From assembly GCA_951812615.1 (NCBI GenBank), contig CATOSU010000002.1, forward strand, positions 372,001 to 436,000: a stretch of 64,000 nucleotides of DNA. The letters run 5' to 3'. The notes under the pieces are model-generated. The model saw only the letters and a program-made list of their open reading frames with translations, was not told where the DNA came from and did no database searches. Below, piece by piece: positions 42,118 to 50,176 of the stretch. Origin of the DNA: an uncultured Paracoccaceae bacterium. Lineage in GTDB: Bacteria; Pseudomonadota; Alphaproteobacteria; Rhodobacterales; Rhodobacteraceae. Each line of letters starts with the position of its first letter. Positions within the stretch are counted from its first letter, which is position 1. Position numbers and translations under genes: made by a program.

Positions 42118-42834
42118 TCAAACCTCCTCTGTCGAGAATTCCATCTCCAGCTCAAGCAGATCGCCGGGATAGGACAGCGTTGCAGAATAGATGAGCCGGC
42201 CATCCGCATCCAGAAACTCCCGCAGAACCCGAAAAACAGCAGAATTAACCTTGATGCCAAGAGCTTGAGCCATCGCAAAATCGGCGTAAGAGATCGTCAC
42301 CTTTTGGCGCGCCTTGTGCACGCTCACCCCAAGGTCCCGCAAAACGGAAACTACAATTTCCTTTGCAAAGCGATCTGGCGCAAGATCGAAAACCTGATCA
42401 TCCAGTTTGATGTCGACTTGGCAAAATGGCTTGCCCAGTCGGGCATGGATTCGGCTCATCGCTCGGAAATATCGGCCATCAGCGGATTTTTCGATGACGG
42501 CGTCGTTTTGCGTGACCGACACCTCCATCTGATCAACCATCTCGTAGATCTGCGAGATATCGGCCTTCATCTGCATGGTATGGCGCGCCGGAACCTTGAC
42601 CGCTTTGACGAATGTCCCTTTACCTGAGTGCTTCTCGATCAGCCCCTCATCCTCAAGCGTGTTCATCGCCTGAACAACCGTCATTCGCGCGACCCCAAGC
42701 TGCTCGGTCAGCTCGCGCAATGCGGGCAGTTTTGCACCTGCGGGCAAGTCGCCAGACATGATTTGATGCCGGAGCACCTCCGCCACTTCAGCGTGCAGCG
42801 GGACGGCAGCACGTTTCATCGCCTGAAGATTCAT
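42118..42834 (-). CDS. GntR-family regulator, HutC/UTRA subfamily
   Basis: 238 residues. N-terminal winged helix: PLHAEVAEVLRHQIMSGDLPAGAKLPALRELTEQLGVARMTVVQAMNTLEDEGLIEKHSGKGTFV, the GntR pattern. The remainder (about 85-238) is a UTRA ligand-binding domain (FCQVDIKLDDQVFDLAPDRF, RVLREFLDADGRLIYSATLSYPGDLLELEMEF). It lies between two operons and has a perfect palindrome in its own promoter region, 20-47 bases before its start, and a related site before tctC. Likely a repressor released by the transported or desulfated compound. Confidence 0.9.
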   Translation of the reverse strand: MNLQAMKRAAVPLHAEVAEVLRHQIMSGDLPAGAKLPALRELTEQLGVARMTVVQAMNTLEDEGLIEKHSGKGTFVKAVKVPARHTMQMKADISQIYEMVDQMEVSVTQNDAVIEKSADGRYFRAMSRIHARLGKPFCQVDIKLDDQVFDLAPDRFAKEIVVSVLRDLGVSVHKARQKVTISYADFAMAQALGIKVNSAVFRVLREFLDADGRLIYSATLSYPGDLLELEMEFSTEEV

Positions 42835-42853
42835 ATTGACAACCTCCCCATTT

Positions 42854-42881
42854 CAAAAGGTACAAAGATCCGTACCTTTTG
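42854..42881. promoter_or_regulatory. operator: perfect palindrome CAAAAGGTAC-N8-GTACCTTTTG
   Basis: Ten-base perfect inverted repeat with an 8-base spacer in the 127-base gap between the GntR gene and the divergent transketolase operon. GntR/HutC proteins bind such dyads as dimers. It should control both the regulator itself and the plus-strand operon; the same geometry recurs before tctC. Confidence 0.75.
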
Positions 42882-42961
42882 AGAGTTCGCTCCCACTCTA
42901 ACACAATTGGGCTGGTCTGGAAGAACTCAGTACAAGGGCCGTCGAAGGAGACAGGGTATTG

Positions 42962-43885
42962 ATGGACAACACTTGGCAAACCCAAGCGAAACGCATCGCC
43001 CACGGCGTCAGGCGTCGTGTGCTGGAACTGACCCTGAAAAACAATGGGTGCTACCTGAGCCAGACGCTTTCATGTGCAGATCTGCTCGCTACACTGTATA
43101 CCAAGTCGCTTAATCTTGGGCCCAGTAAGGGCGCTTTCATTCCTGACAAGAACCCGGGCCCACCGGGGCAAAAAGGTATCAAACCCGGGCATGGCGCCGC
43201 ATACAACGGCCCACAAGGGCCTGAGAATGATCGGATCCTGATTTCGCCCGCCCATTACGCAGTCGCGGTCTACGCGACTCTGGTGGAGACGGGCCGGTTG
43301 TCAGCGGACGCGTTCTTCAGCTTCAATACCGATGGAAGCTCTGTCGAAATGATCGGAGCCGAGCATTCGCCGGGTTTTGAATTGACGACAGGATCCTTTG
43401 GCCAGGCCGTCAGCCAGGCCGGCGGCATCGCGTTTGCTCGCAAGCTCAAAGGCGAGACCGGGCGCTGCGTTGTATTCATGTCCGATGGCGAGCTTGAGGA
43501 AGGGCAGACGTGGGAAGGCATCCAATGTCTCGCCCAATACAAACTCGACAATGTGGTGATCTGCGTCGACGTGAACGGGATGCAATGTGACGGCGCAACC
43601 GCAGATCAGATGAATCTGGAACCCATCGACAAACGCGTCGAGGCGTTCGGCGGCAAAGTGGTGACTGTGAATGGTCACGATGTCGAGGCGATTGACCAGG
43701 CCATCAACCATACAGACCACAAAGACCAGCCGCTTGTTGTGCTTTGCTACACCAATAGCGCCCAAGGCATTCCTTTGCTCGAAGAGCGCAAACCAAAGCT
43801 CCACTTTGTTCGTTTTGGCGGACAAGACGAGATGGAACGCTATCAAAAATTCCACGATGCTTGGGAGTTCGAGGAGACTGCCTAA
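42962..43885 (+). CDS. split transketolase, N-terminal subunit (second system), atypical active site
   Basis: 307 residues; ATG at 42962 follows AAGGAG. TPP motif MSDGELEEGQTWEG ... VDVNG (Asp175, Asn205) and TTGSFGQAVSQAGG are clear. At the position of the transketolase GHPG histidine the sequence is NNGCYLSQTLSCADL, so Tyr31 replaces His, and Cys30 replaces Gly. Relative to ordinary N subunits it has a Pro/Gly-rich insertion of about 30 residues (around 52-86, GPSKGAFIPDKNPGPPGQ) before ILISPAHYAVAVY. First gene of the GntR-controlled plus operon; the C subunit follows with a one-base TAATG overlap. The reaction is presumably ketol or acyl transfer by TPP; the substrate is unknown. Confidence 0.88.
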   Translation: MDNTWQTQAKRIAHGVRRRVLELTLKNNGCYLSQTLSCADLLATLYTKSLNLGPSKGAFIPDKNPGPPGQKGIKPGHGAAYNGPQGPENDRILISPAHYAVAVYATLVETGRLSADAFFSFNTDGSSVEMIGAEHSPGFELTTGSFGQAVSQAGGIAFARKLKGETGRCVVFMSDGELEEGQTWEGIQCLAQYKLDNVVICVDVNGMQCDGATADQMNLEPIDKRVEAFGGKVVTVNGHDVEAIDQAINHTDHKDQPLVVLCYTNSAQGIPLLEERKPKLHFVRFGGQDEMERYQKFHDAWEFEETA

Positions 43886-44898
43886 TGGAAATCGTCAACA
43901 ACCCCCATGCAGATAACCTTGTCCGATACGGTGCGAGCCGCTCGAATATGATCGTGCTGTCTGGCGACCTTACAGTTGCCACCGAATGCCACAAGTTCCG
44001 CGATACCCACCCCGAGCGTTTTTTCAGCATGAGCATGGCGGAACAGAACATGCTGAGTTGGGCTGGTGGAATGGCTCGCGAGGGCATGATCCCGTTTGTG
44101 CATAGCTTCTGCGTCTTCCTTTATCGCCGCCCCTATGACCAGCTTCAGATGTCGGTTGCCTACCCCAACCTGCCGGTTCGGCTGGTCGGTTTTCTGCCCG
44201 GGCTCGACACGCCGGGCGGGGTCACGCACCAATCCATCGAGGATATCGCGGCGCTGCGTTGCATCCCGAACATGTCGATCATCGAAGCAGGCGATGCGAC
44301 CGACGTCGAGACGATTCTTGATGCCACAGATGGCATCGAAGGTCCTGTTTATCTGCGGATGCTCCGGGGGGAAGTGCCGCGCCTGTTCAATGCCGATGAG
44401 CCCCTGCAATTCAACCGTGCGCGCGTTCTCAGCCAAGGGAACGACATCACGCTGCTGTCCAGCGGTCGATGCACCGAGGAAGCGTTGCGTGCGACCAGCC
44501 TTTTGCAAGCCAAAGGCTTATCACTGACCCATCTGCATGTCTCGACCCTCAAGCCCTTCTGTGACCACACGGTGCTTAATGCACTGAGCACAGCGAAATA
44601 TGGTATCGTCACGATGGAAAACCATGTGCGAATTGGCGGCCTCGGATCTGCAACCGCCGAGCTTATGGCCGAGAATGGAATCGGTAAAAAACTCATCAGG
44701 ATCGGGGTCGATGACACCTACTGTTCCGGTGCAACGCTTGGCTATCTCATGCGAAAGCACGAGATTGATGCGCTCGCCCTGGTGTCCCGCGTCGAAGAGG
44801 TGATGGGGACCCGCTTTGACATCACTGCGGATGACCTTGCGAAAGCCCGAAACGAAGATGTCAAATCCCGCTCCACAGAGCAATTGGAGGCTCTTTAA
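43885..44898 (+). CDS. split transketolase, C-terminal subunit (second system)
   Basis: 337 residues. Pyrimidine-binding domain with FFSMSMAEQNMLSWAGGMAREGM (TPP-activating Glu), LDTPGGVTHQSIEDIAALRCIPNMSI, and a C-terminal domain with HLHVSTLKPFCDHTV and TMENHVRIGGLGSATAELM. Coupled to the N subunit (TAATG) and to the aldehyde dehydrogenase (TAATG at 44896-44900). A ~25-residue charged tail ends the protein. Together with its N subunit it would form a transketolase-like heterotetramer. Confidence 0.9.
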   Translation: MEIVNNPHADNLVRYGASRSNMIVLSGDLTVATECHKFRDTHPERFFSMSMAEQNMLSWAGGMAREGMIPFVHSFCVFLYRRPYDQLQMSVAYPNLPVRLVGFLPGLDTPGGVTHQSIEDIAALRCIPNMSIIEAGDATDVETILDATDGIEGPVYLRMLRGEVPRLFNADEPLQFNRARVLSQGNDITLLSSGRCTEEALRATSLLQAKGLSLTHLHVSTLKPFCDHTVLNALSTAKYGIVTMENHVRIGGLGSATAELMAENGIGKKLIRIGVDDTYCSGATLGYLMRKHEIDALALVSRVEEVMGTRFDITADDLAKARNEDVKSRSTEQLEAL

Positions 44899-46310
44899 TG
44901 TCGTACCGCTATGAATTCGGCTCCGGTGACGAGACCTGCCAGACCGTTAACCCCGCCAACCCGTCCGAAACGATTGGCCGCTACGGGATGATGTCGCCTG
45001 ATGAGCTTGGGGCTGTCATTGAGCGCGCGAATACTGCGCAAGCTGAATGGGCGAAGGTGCCAGGCCTTGAGCGGTCTCAGCGGCTGAATGCCTTTATCGA
45101 CGCCGTGCAAGCTCGCGCTGATGAATTGGCCACGGCGGGTACGCTTGAACAGGGCAAGCTGTTCCGTGAAAGCAAAGGCGAGACGATGAAGTCCTGCGCG
45201 GAGGGACGGTTTTCCGTCGGCGAAGCGGCACGCACGGGGGCTATGGCAATTGCGACCGGGCGGGCCGGGTTTTCCAATCAGATCCTGCGTCGTCCGCGCG
45301 GTGTGATCTTTTGCATCAGCCCCTGGAATTTCCCGATCTCCACCCCGATGCGCAAGATTTGCCCCGCTCTGGCCTTTGGCAATGCCGTTGTGATGAAGCC
45401 GTCGCAATTCACGCCGTGTGCCAATTTCCTGCTGGCGGAAATTTCCAAGGAGTTCTTCCCGAAAAACCTGATCCAGGTCGCCATGGTCTCTGGCCGGGTC
45501 GCAAGCGACGCCATTGCCTCCGCAGATATTCACGGGGTCAGCTTTACCGGATCGGTTCCGACCGGAAAGCTTGTCTATGCGGCGGCGGCGCAAAATCTGA
45601 TCCCGGTGCAACTGGAACTCGGGGGCAAGAACGGCGCAATCCTGAATGACAGCGATGATCTGGAAGGCGCGATTTCCCAGATTCTTGGCGCAGCCTTCAT
45701 GACATCGGGCCAGCGATGCACAGCGATCAGCCGCGTGATCGTGCACAAGGACATCGCCAAGGGGGCCAAGGATATCCTTGCGGCGAAGGCAGCTGCGATG
45801 AAGGTTGGCCCCGGGATGAACGAGGCCACGGATATTGGACCGCTGTGCAATCAGCCCCATTGGCAGGACGTCTGCGATGTGACCGCCAAAGCGATCGCCG
45901 AGGGGGCAAAACCGCTCACAGGTGGATCAGCGCCCGGTGCGCCAGAAGATGGCTACTACTATTCGCCCACTATCCTCGACGAAGTTGAGCACGGCTCAAT
46001 CGCCGGTCAGCACGAAATCTTTGGCCCGGTGCTGTCCGTCCTTGAGTACGAGAATTTCGACCAGGCAATGGAGGTACTCAACGGCACTGAGTTCGGTCTG
46101 ACATCAGCGCTGTTCTCAAACCGCAACGATCTGATCCAGCGCTTTCTCTCCGAGTCGCAAAACGGAATGATCCATGTGAACCATGGCACCGTTCCAGACA
46201 ACAATATGCCGTTTGGAGGGATCAAGAATTCGGGTGTTGGCGCCTACTCAGTCGGTCCGACGGCAGTGAACTTTTATACCTCCGAGCATTCCGCTTACGT
46301 TGCTTGGTAA
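44898..46310 (+). CDS. NAD(P)-dependent aldehyde dehydrogenase
   Basis: 470 residues, classical ALDH superfamily: FCISPWNFPISTPMRKICPALAFGNAVVMKPSQFTP, FTGSVPTGK, catalytic Glu in VQLELGGKNG, catalytic Cys in FMTSGQRCTAISRVIVHK, and EIFGPVLSVLEYENFDQA. The layout resembles the alpha-ketoglutaric-semialdehyde/glycolaldehyde dehydrogenase groups more than betaine-aldehyde dehydrogenase. Third gene of the plus operon, directly after the split transketolase, so it may oxidise the aldehyde released or left over by that enzyme (a glycolaldehyde-type or sugar aldehyde). Cytosolic. Confidence 0.92.
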   Translation: MSYRYEFGSGDETCQTVNPANPSETIGRYGMMSPDELGAVIERANTAQAEWAKVPGLERSQRLNAFIDAVQARADELATAGTLEQGKLFRESKGETMKSCAEGRFSVGEAARTGAMAIATGRAGFSNQILRRPRGVIFCISPWNFPISTPMRKICPALAFGNAVVMKPSQFTPCANFLLAEISKEFFPKNLIQVAMVSGRVASDAIASADIHGVSFTGSVPTGKLVYAAAAQNLIPVQLELGGKNGAILNDSDDLEGAISQILGAAFMTSGQRCTAISRVIVHKDIAKGAKDILAAKAAAMKVGPGMNEATDIGPLCNQPHWQDVCDVTAKAIAEGAKPLTGGSAPGAPEDGYYYSPTILDEVEHGSIAGQHEIFGPVLSVLEYENFDQAMEVLNGTEFGLTSALFSNRNDLIQRFLSESQNGMIHVNHGTVPDNNMPFGGIKNSGVGAYSVGPTAVNFYTSEHSAYVAW

Positions 46311-46311
46311 G

Positions 46312-47445
46312 GTGCAGTTCACGCATTCCATAACTCTGGCAGACCTTGAGGCTGTCCCGATCCGCGCCGAGGGCGGCGTGTCGCCAAAAATGGCGCTCGG
46401 GACCATGCCGACCCGCCCTGCCCTTCTGGTTCGGGTTGAGGACACTGCCGGGTGTTTCGGTTGGGGCGAAGTTTGGGCGAACTTCCCCCCGAGAGCCAAC
46501 CTGCACAAAGCGCATATCATCGAAGATGTGATCGCCCCGCATCTTGCAGGGCTTTCCTTTTGCGATCCACGAGAAGTCGGGGAAGCATTGCGCGCAAAAC
46601 TGTCCGTCTTTTTCCTGCATGTCGGTCAGACCCAGGTTTTCGAGCATATTCTGGCAGGCCTTGATACCGCGCTTTGGGACCTGGCCCTGCGCAGCGCTGG
46701 TCATTCATTTTCAGACTTCACGGGTCTGAAAACGCCGAGCGCGAAGTCCTACGCCACCTCGATCAATGCCGAAGACCTCGAACGACTCATTCCACTTCAT
46801 GCACGGCTGGGCCAAAGCCATTTCAAGCTGAAGATTGGTTTCGCCGAACACGGCAACACCCAGATTGTTGAACAAGCCGCAGCCCTTTGCCCGCAAGGCG
46901 CGCGGATCATGGTGGACAGCAATCAAAGCTGGTCCCTGAGCGACGCGAAGTCGTCTTTGCAGGCGATTGAGGAATACGCGCCGTATTTCGCGGAAGAGCC
47001 CTTGCGCGCGGATGCGCCGGCTGCGGATTGGGAAGCGCTCGCGAGGTCGACGAATATTCCACTCGCCGGCGGTGAGAACATCTATGGCATCGACAACTTC
47101 CTGAGGATGGCCAACCTCGGCTTACAGTTCCTGCAGCCGGACGTGGCCAAATGGGGCGGAATGTCCGGTGCTCTCGATCTGGCGAAGCAGGTTCCAGACG
47201 GCGTGTCGATCTGGCCGCATTTTATGGGAACGTCGATCGGCCAGGTGGCGGCATTGTCCATCAGCGCCACTATTGGCGACACATCGTCCTGTGAGGTCGA
47301 TGTGAATGAAAACGCCCTGAGAACTGAACTCAGCGGCGACGTCCTTGCCATAGAAAACGGTTTGATTCCCTTGCCTGCCGAGCCTGGGCTGGTTGTGGCA
47401 CCCACGCGGCAAGCGCTTGCAACATTTCGCGAAGAGGCTGTCTGA
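46312..47445 (+). CDS. enolase-superfamily enzyme (mandelate racemase/muconate lactonizing family)
   Basis: 377 residues from GTG 46312, directly after the dehydrogenase stop; a TTG at 46300 is an alternative. The N-terminal capping domain is followed by a TIM barrel with the superfamily set: SHFKLKIGF (KxK), ARIMVDSNQSW (Asp), YFAEEPLRAD (Glu), PLAGGENIYG (Glu) and the C-terminal SIWPHFMGTSIGQ (His). These bind Mg and abstract the proton alpha to a carboxylate, as in racemases, cycloisomerases and acid-sugar dehydratases. Position after an aldehyde dehydrogenase suits an acid-sugar dehydratase or epimerase acting on the acid so formed. The exact reaction cannot be read. Confidence 0.88.
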   Translation: MQFTHSITLADLEAVPIRAEGGVSPKMALGTMPTRPALLVRVEDTAGCFGWGEVWANFPPRANLHKAHIIEDVIAPHLAGLSFCDPREVGEALRAKLSVFFLHVGQTQVFEHILAGLDTALWDLALRSAGHSFSDFTGLKTPSAKSYATSINAEDLERLIPLHARLGQSHFKLKIGFAEHGNTQIVEQAAALCPQGARIMVDSNQSWSLSDAKSSLQAIEEYAPYFAEEPLRADAPAADWEALARSTNIPLAGGENIYGIDNFLRMANLGLQFLQPDVAKWGGMSGALDLAKQVPDGVSIWPHFMGTSIGQVAALSISATIGDTSSCEVDVNENALRTELSGDVLAIENGLIPLPAEPGLVVAPTRQALATFREEAV

Positions 47446-47450
47446 GACCC

Positions 47451-49088
47451 ATGTCCGCACAATCCTGGCTATCTCAATTCACCAACGCCGTCACTGCAGG
47501 GGCAGCCGATGACATTGCCAAACTGTTTGCTCCGGACGGGTTCTGGCGCGACTATCTGCCTTTTGGCTGGACCCTTCAAACGATAGAGGGGCGAGATGCT
47601 ATCGGGGATTTCGGGGCGACAACAGGCCCCCGATCGGGGTTGCACGATGTGGTCTTCGACGGTGCGCCGGACGCTTCAGAAGGCTTCTTCCGATTTGCGG
47701 TGGCGACTGGAACAGGTCGAGGATATCTGCGTACGTCCGGCACGCTCTGCGAGACGCTGTTCACGCAACTTGATGATCTGACCCAAGTGCCCTCCCAGCC
47801 CAGCAATCCTTACGCCCCTTTCGTCCTCGTGGTCGGCGGCGGTCAAGGTGGTCTTGCCCTTGGAGCACAACTCAGCGATCTCGGGGTGCCCTACCTCATC
47901 GTTGACAAGCACCCTCGCGTCGGGGACCAATGGCGATCCCGCTATGACAGCCTCGTTTTGCATGACCCTGTCTGGTTCGATCATCTGCCATTCAAACCCT
48001 TTCCGGACGGCTGGCCTGTGTTCACGCCCAAAGATCAGATGGGCGACTGGCTGGAAGCTTATGCAGATGAGCTCGATCTCGATATCTGGACCAGCACGGA
48101 GCTGATCTCGGCGCAGTACGACGAGGACCGAAAGATCTGGACCGCGCAGCTGAACCAGAACGGAGAACCTGTCACACTGCAGCCTTCACATATTGTCATG
48201 GCATTGGGTTTGTCGGGCTTTCCCAATGTTCCGAAGTTCCCCGGGCAGGACATCTTTTCCGGGTCGCAAATGCATTCCAGTGCCTTCAAAGTTGGCAACC
48301 AATTCGCAGGTCAGGACGTCGTCGTGGTTGGAGCCAACAACTCTGCCCATGATATCGCATCCGATCTGGTCGGAATCGGTGCGCGGCCAACGCTGCTGCA
48401 ACGGTCCTCGTCCTTGGTCGTCCGGCAAGAGGACTACTGCGAAAAAGTTCTCGGGCCCCTCTACTCGGCCGAAGCGGTGGCCAAAGGGATCACCACCGAC
48501 AAGGCGGACATCGTGCAAGCATCTGTTCCCTTGCGTATCCTCGAGAAAAAACACCGTACCATCTGGGACGGCATTCGCGCGGAGCAGGCCGCCTATTATC
48601 GAGAACTGACGGATGCCGGGTTCACCTTGGATTTTGCCGAGGATGGAACCGGGCTGGGTTTGAAGTATCGGCGTACCGCGTCTGGCTACTACATTGATGT
48701 AGGTGCGGCCGAAATGGTGAAGGACGGCAGGATTGCCGTGCGTTCGGGGCAAGGGATCAGCCACCTGAGCGACAAGGCCGTGCATCTGGACGATGGCAGC
48801 AGCCTGCCCGCCGACGCCGTGGTCTATGCCACGGGCTATGGTGACATGACGGACTGGGTTGCGAAGCTGATCGACCCCGATACCGCAAAGCGGGTCGGGC
48901 CTTGTTGGGGATATGGCTCCGGCACCAAGGGCGATCCGGGGCCTTGGATTGGAGAGCTGCGCAACATGTGGATTGAAACAGCGCAGCCCGGGCTTTGGTT
49001 TACTGGCGGCAACCTGAGCCAAGCACGTTATTTCTCGCGCTTCATCGCCCTGCAACTGGCGCGGTCATTTCGAAATGGGCTGAACTAG
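47451..49088 (+). CDS. FMO-type flavin monooxygenase with N-terminal SnoaL-like domain
   Basis: 545 residues. The first ~120 look like a SnoaL/NTF2-like module (FTNAVTAGAADDIAKLFAPDGFWRDYL). Then an FAD site LVVGGGQGGLALGAQLSDLG (about 126-145), the FMO-type motif FSGSQMHSSAF starting at residue 269 (FxGxxxHxxxF), an NADP site VVVVGANNSAHDIASDL near 290, and YATGYGDMTD near the end. The motif fits N/S-oxygenating FMO-like or YUCCA-like enzymes better than Baeyer-Villiger enzymes, which end in WP/D. It oxygenates an organic substrate with NADPH and O2 in the cytosol. Part of the GntR-controlled plus operon; 5 bases after the enolase-superfamily gene. Confidence 0.85.
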   Translation: MSAQSWLSQFTNAVTAGAADDIAKLFAPDGFWRDYLPFGWTLQTIEGRDAIGDFGATTGPRSGLHDVVFDGAPDASEGFFRFAVATGTGRGYLRTSGTLCETLFTQLDDLTQVPSQPSNPYAPFVLVVGGGQGGLALGAQLSDLGVPYLIVDKHPRVGDQWRSRYDSLVLHDPVWFDHLPFKPFPDGWPVFTPKDQMGDWLEAYADELDLDIWTSTELISAQYDEDRKIWTAQLNQNGEPVTLQPSHIVMALGLSGFPNVPKFPGQDIFSGSQMHSSAFKVGNQFAGQDVVVVGANNSAHDIASDLVGIGARPTLLQRSSSLVVRQEDYCEKVLGPLYSAEAVAKGITTDKADIVQASVPLRILEKKHRTIWDGIRAEQAAYYRELTDAGFTLDFAEDGTGLGLKYRRTASGYYIDVGAAEMVKDGRIAVRSGQGISHLSDKAVHLDDGSSLPADAVVYATGYGDMTDWVAKLIDPDTAKRVGPCWGYGSGTKGDPGPWIGELRNMWIETAQPGLWFTGGNLSQARYFSRFIALQLARSFRNGLN

Positions 49089-49110
49089 GCCATCTACACA
49101 GGAGATCAAA

Positions 49111-49434
49111 ATGGCACTATTCGAAGTCCGGACTTACCCTGTGAGCGACGGAGCGATGGATGAGTGGGCAGCCTTCATGGAGAGCACGATTGTTCCATTC
49201 ATCACATCAAAGGGCATGAAGGTCGAAGCGCTGTTTCGCGGAGCTGAGGATCCAAATGTCTACGTCTGGATAAGGCGCTTCGAAAACGAGGCCCACCGCC
49301 AGGACCTCTACAAAGCCGTCTACGAAACAGATCACTGGCAGACCAATATCAAACCCACGGTCCGCCGCCTGGTTGATGTCGAGAACGCCGTCGTGCATCT
49401 GGTGGAAGCGACAGAAGGATCGCCGCTCAAGTGA
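49111..49434 (+). CDS. NIPSNAP-family protein
   Basis: 107 residues beginning MALFEVRTYPVSDGAMDEWAAFMEST, with YVWIRRFENEAHRQDLYKAVYETDHW, which is the NIPSNAP ferredoxin-like alpha/beta fold. GGAG sits about eight bases before the ATG. Bacterial members are small dimeric proteins of unknown activity often encoded with oxygenases or aromatic degradation enzymes. Here it follows a flavin monooxygenase by 22 bases and overlaps the next SDR start, so it may assist or act on the oxygenation product. Confidence 0.85.
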   Translation: MALFEVRTYPVSDGAMDEWAAFMESTIVPFITSKGMKVEALFRGAEDPNVYVWIRRFENEAHRQDLYKAVYETDHWQTNIKPTVRRLVDVENAVVHLVEATEGSPLK

Positions 49435-50162
49435 ACCGCCTTGATGGAAAGATCGCGCTCATCACCGGAGGCGCCCGCGGCATGGGCGCGGCCGAGGCCC
49501 GATTGTTTGCGAATGCAGGCGCGACAGTTTTCATCACGGACATCGATGACACCGAAGGCACCCGCGTCGCAGAAGGAATTGGCAAAAGCTGCCACTACCT
49601 GCATCAGGATGTTGCCGCGGAAGACGATTGGGTGTCCGTCGTCACTCAGATCAAAGCGTCTCATGGCGGAATAGATGTTCTTGTAAACAACGCAGGCATC
49701 TTTCGGGTCATGGGAACACTGGAAACCAGCCTCAAGGATTGGGAGCAGCTCGTCGCGATCAACCAGACCGGTACGTTTCTGGGTATGCGGGCCGTCATTC
49801 CGGGAATGAAAGACCGGCGCAGCGGCAGCATCATCAACCTGTCATCCATCGCGGGTCTCGCCGGGACCCCGCGTGCGCCTGCTTATGCGGCAACGAAATG
49901 GGCTGTCCGGGGAATGACAAAGTCCGCTGCACTGGAATTTGCGCCCTGCGGCATACGCGTCAACTCGGTTCACCCTGGTCTCATTGACACCCGGATGATG
50001 GGAGAGCTACCCGAAACGCCTTCGGACCTGGACGCCCGTGTCCCAATGGGCAGGCAAGGCACGGTGGACGAGGTCGCCCGCATGGTGCTGTTTCTGGCCT
50101 CCGACGATGCAAGTCATTGCTCAGGGCACGAATTTGTCGTCGACGGAGCGCTGAAAGCTTAG
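49431..50162 (+). CDS. short-chain dehydrogenase/reductase (SDR)
   Basis: 243 residues from a GTG start overlapping the NIPSNAP stop (GTGA). Cofactor loop LITGGARGMGAAEARLF, acidic Asp in FITDIDD (NAD preference), NNAG in VLVNNAGIFRVMG, catalytic Ser and Tyr-Lys in NLSSIAGLAGTPRAPAYAATKWAVRG, and the C-terminal FLASDDASHCSGHEFVVDGAL typical of the hydroxysteroid/3-oxoacyl reductase group. Seventh gene of the plus operon. It probably oxidises a secondary alcohol in the pathway. Confidence 0.9.
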   Translation: MNRLDGKIALITGGARGMGAAEARLFANAGATVFITDIDDTEGTRVAEGIGKSCHYLHQDVAAEDDWVSVVTQIKASHGGIDVLVNNAGIFRVMGTLETSLKDWEQLVAINQTGTFLGMRAVIPGMKDRRSGSIINLSSIAGLAGTPRAPAYAATKWAVRGMTKSAALEFAPCGIRVNSVHPGLIDTRMMGELPETPSDLDARVPMGRQGTVDEVARMVLFLASDDASHCSGHEFVVDGALKA

Positions 50163-50176
50163 AGAGGAGAGACTTA

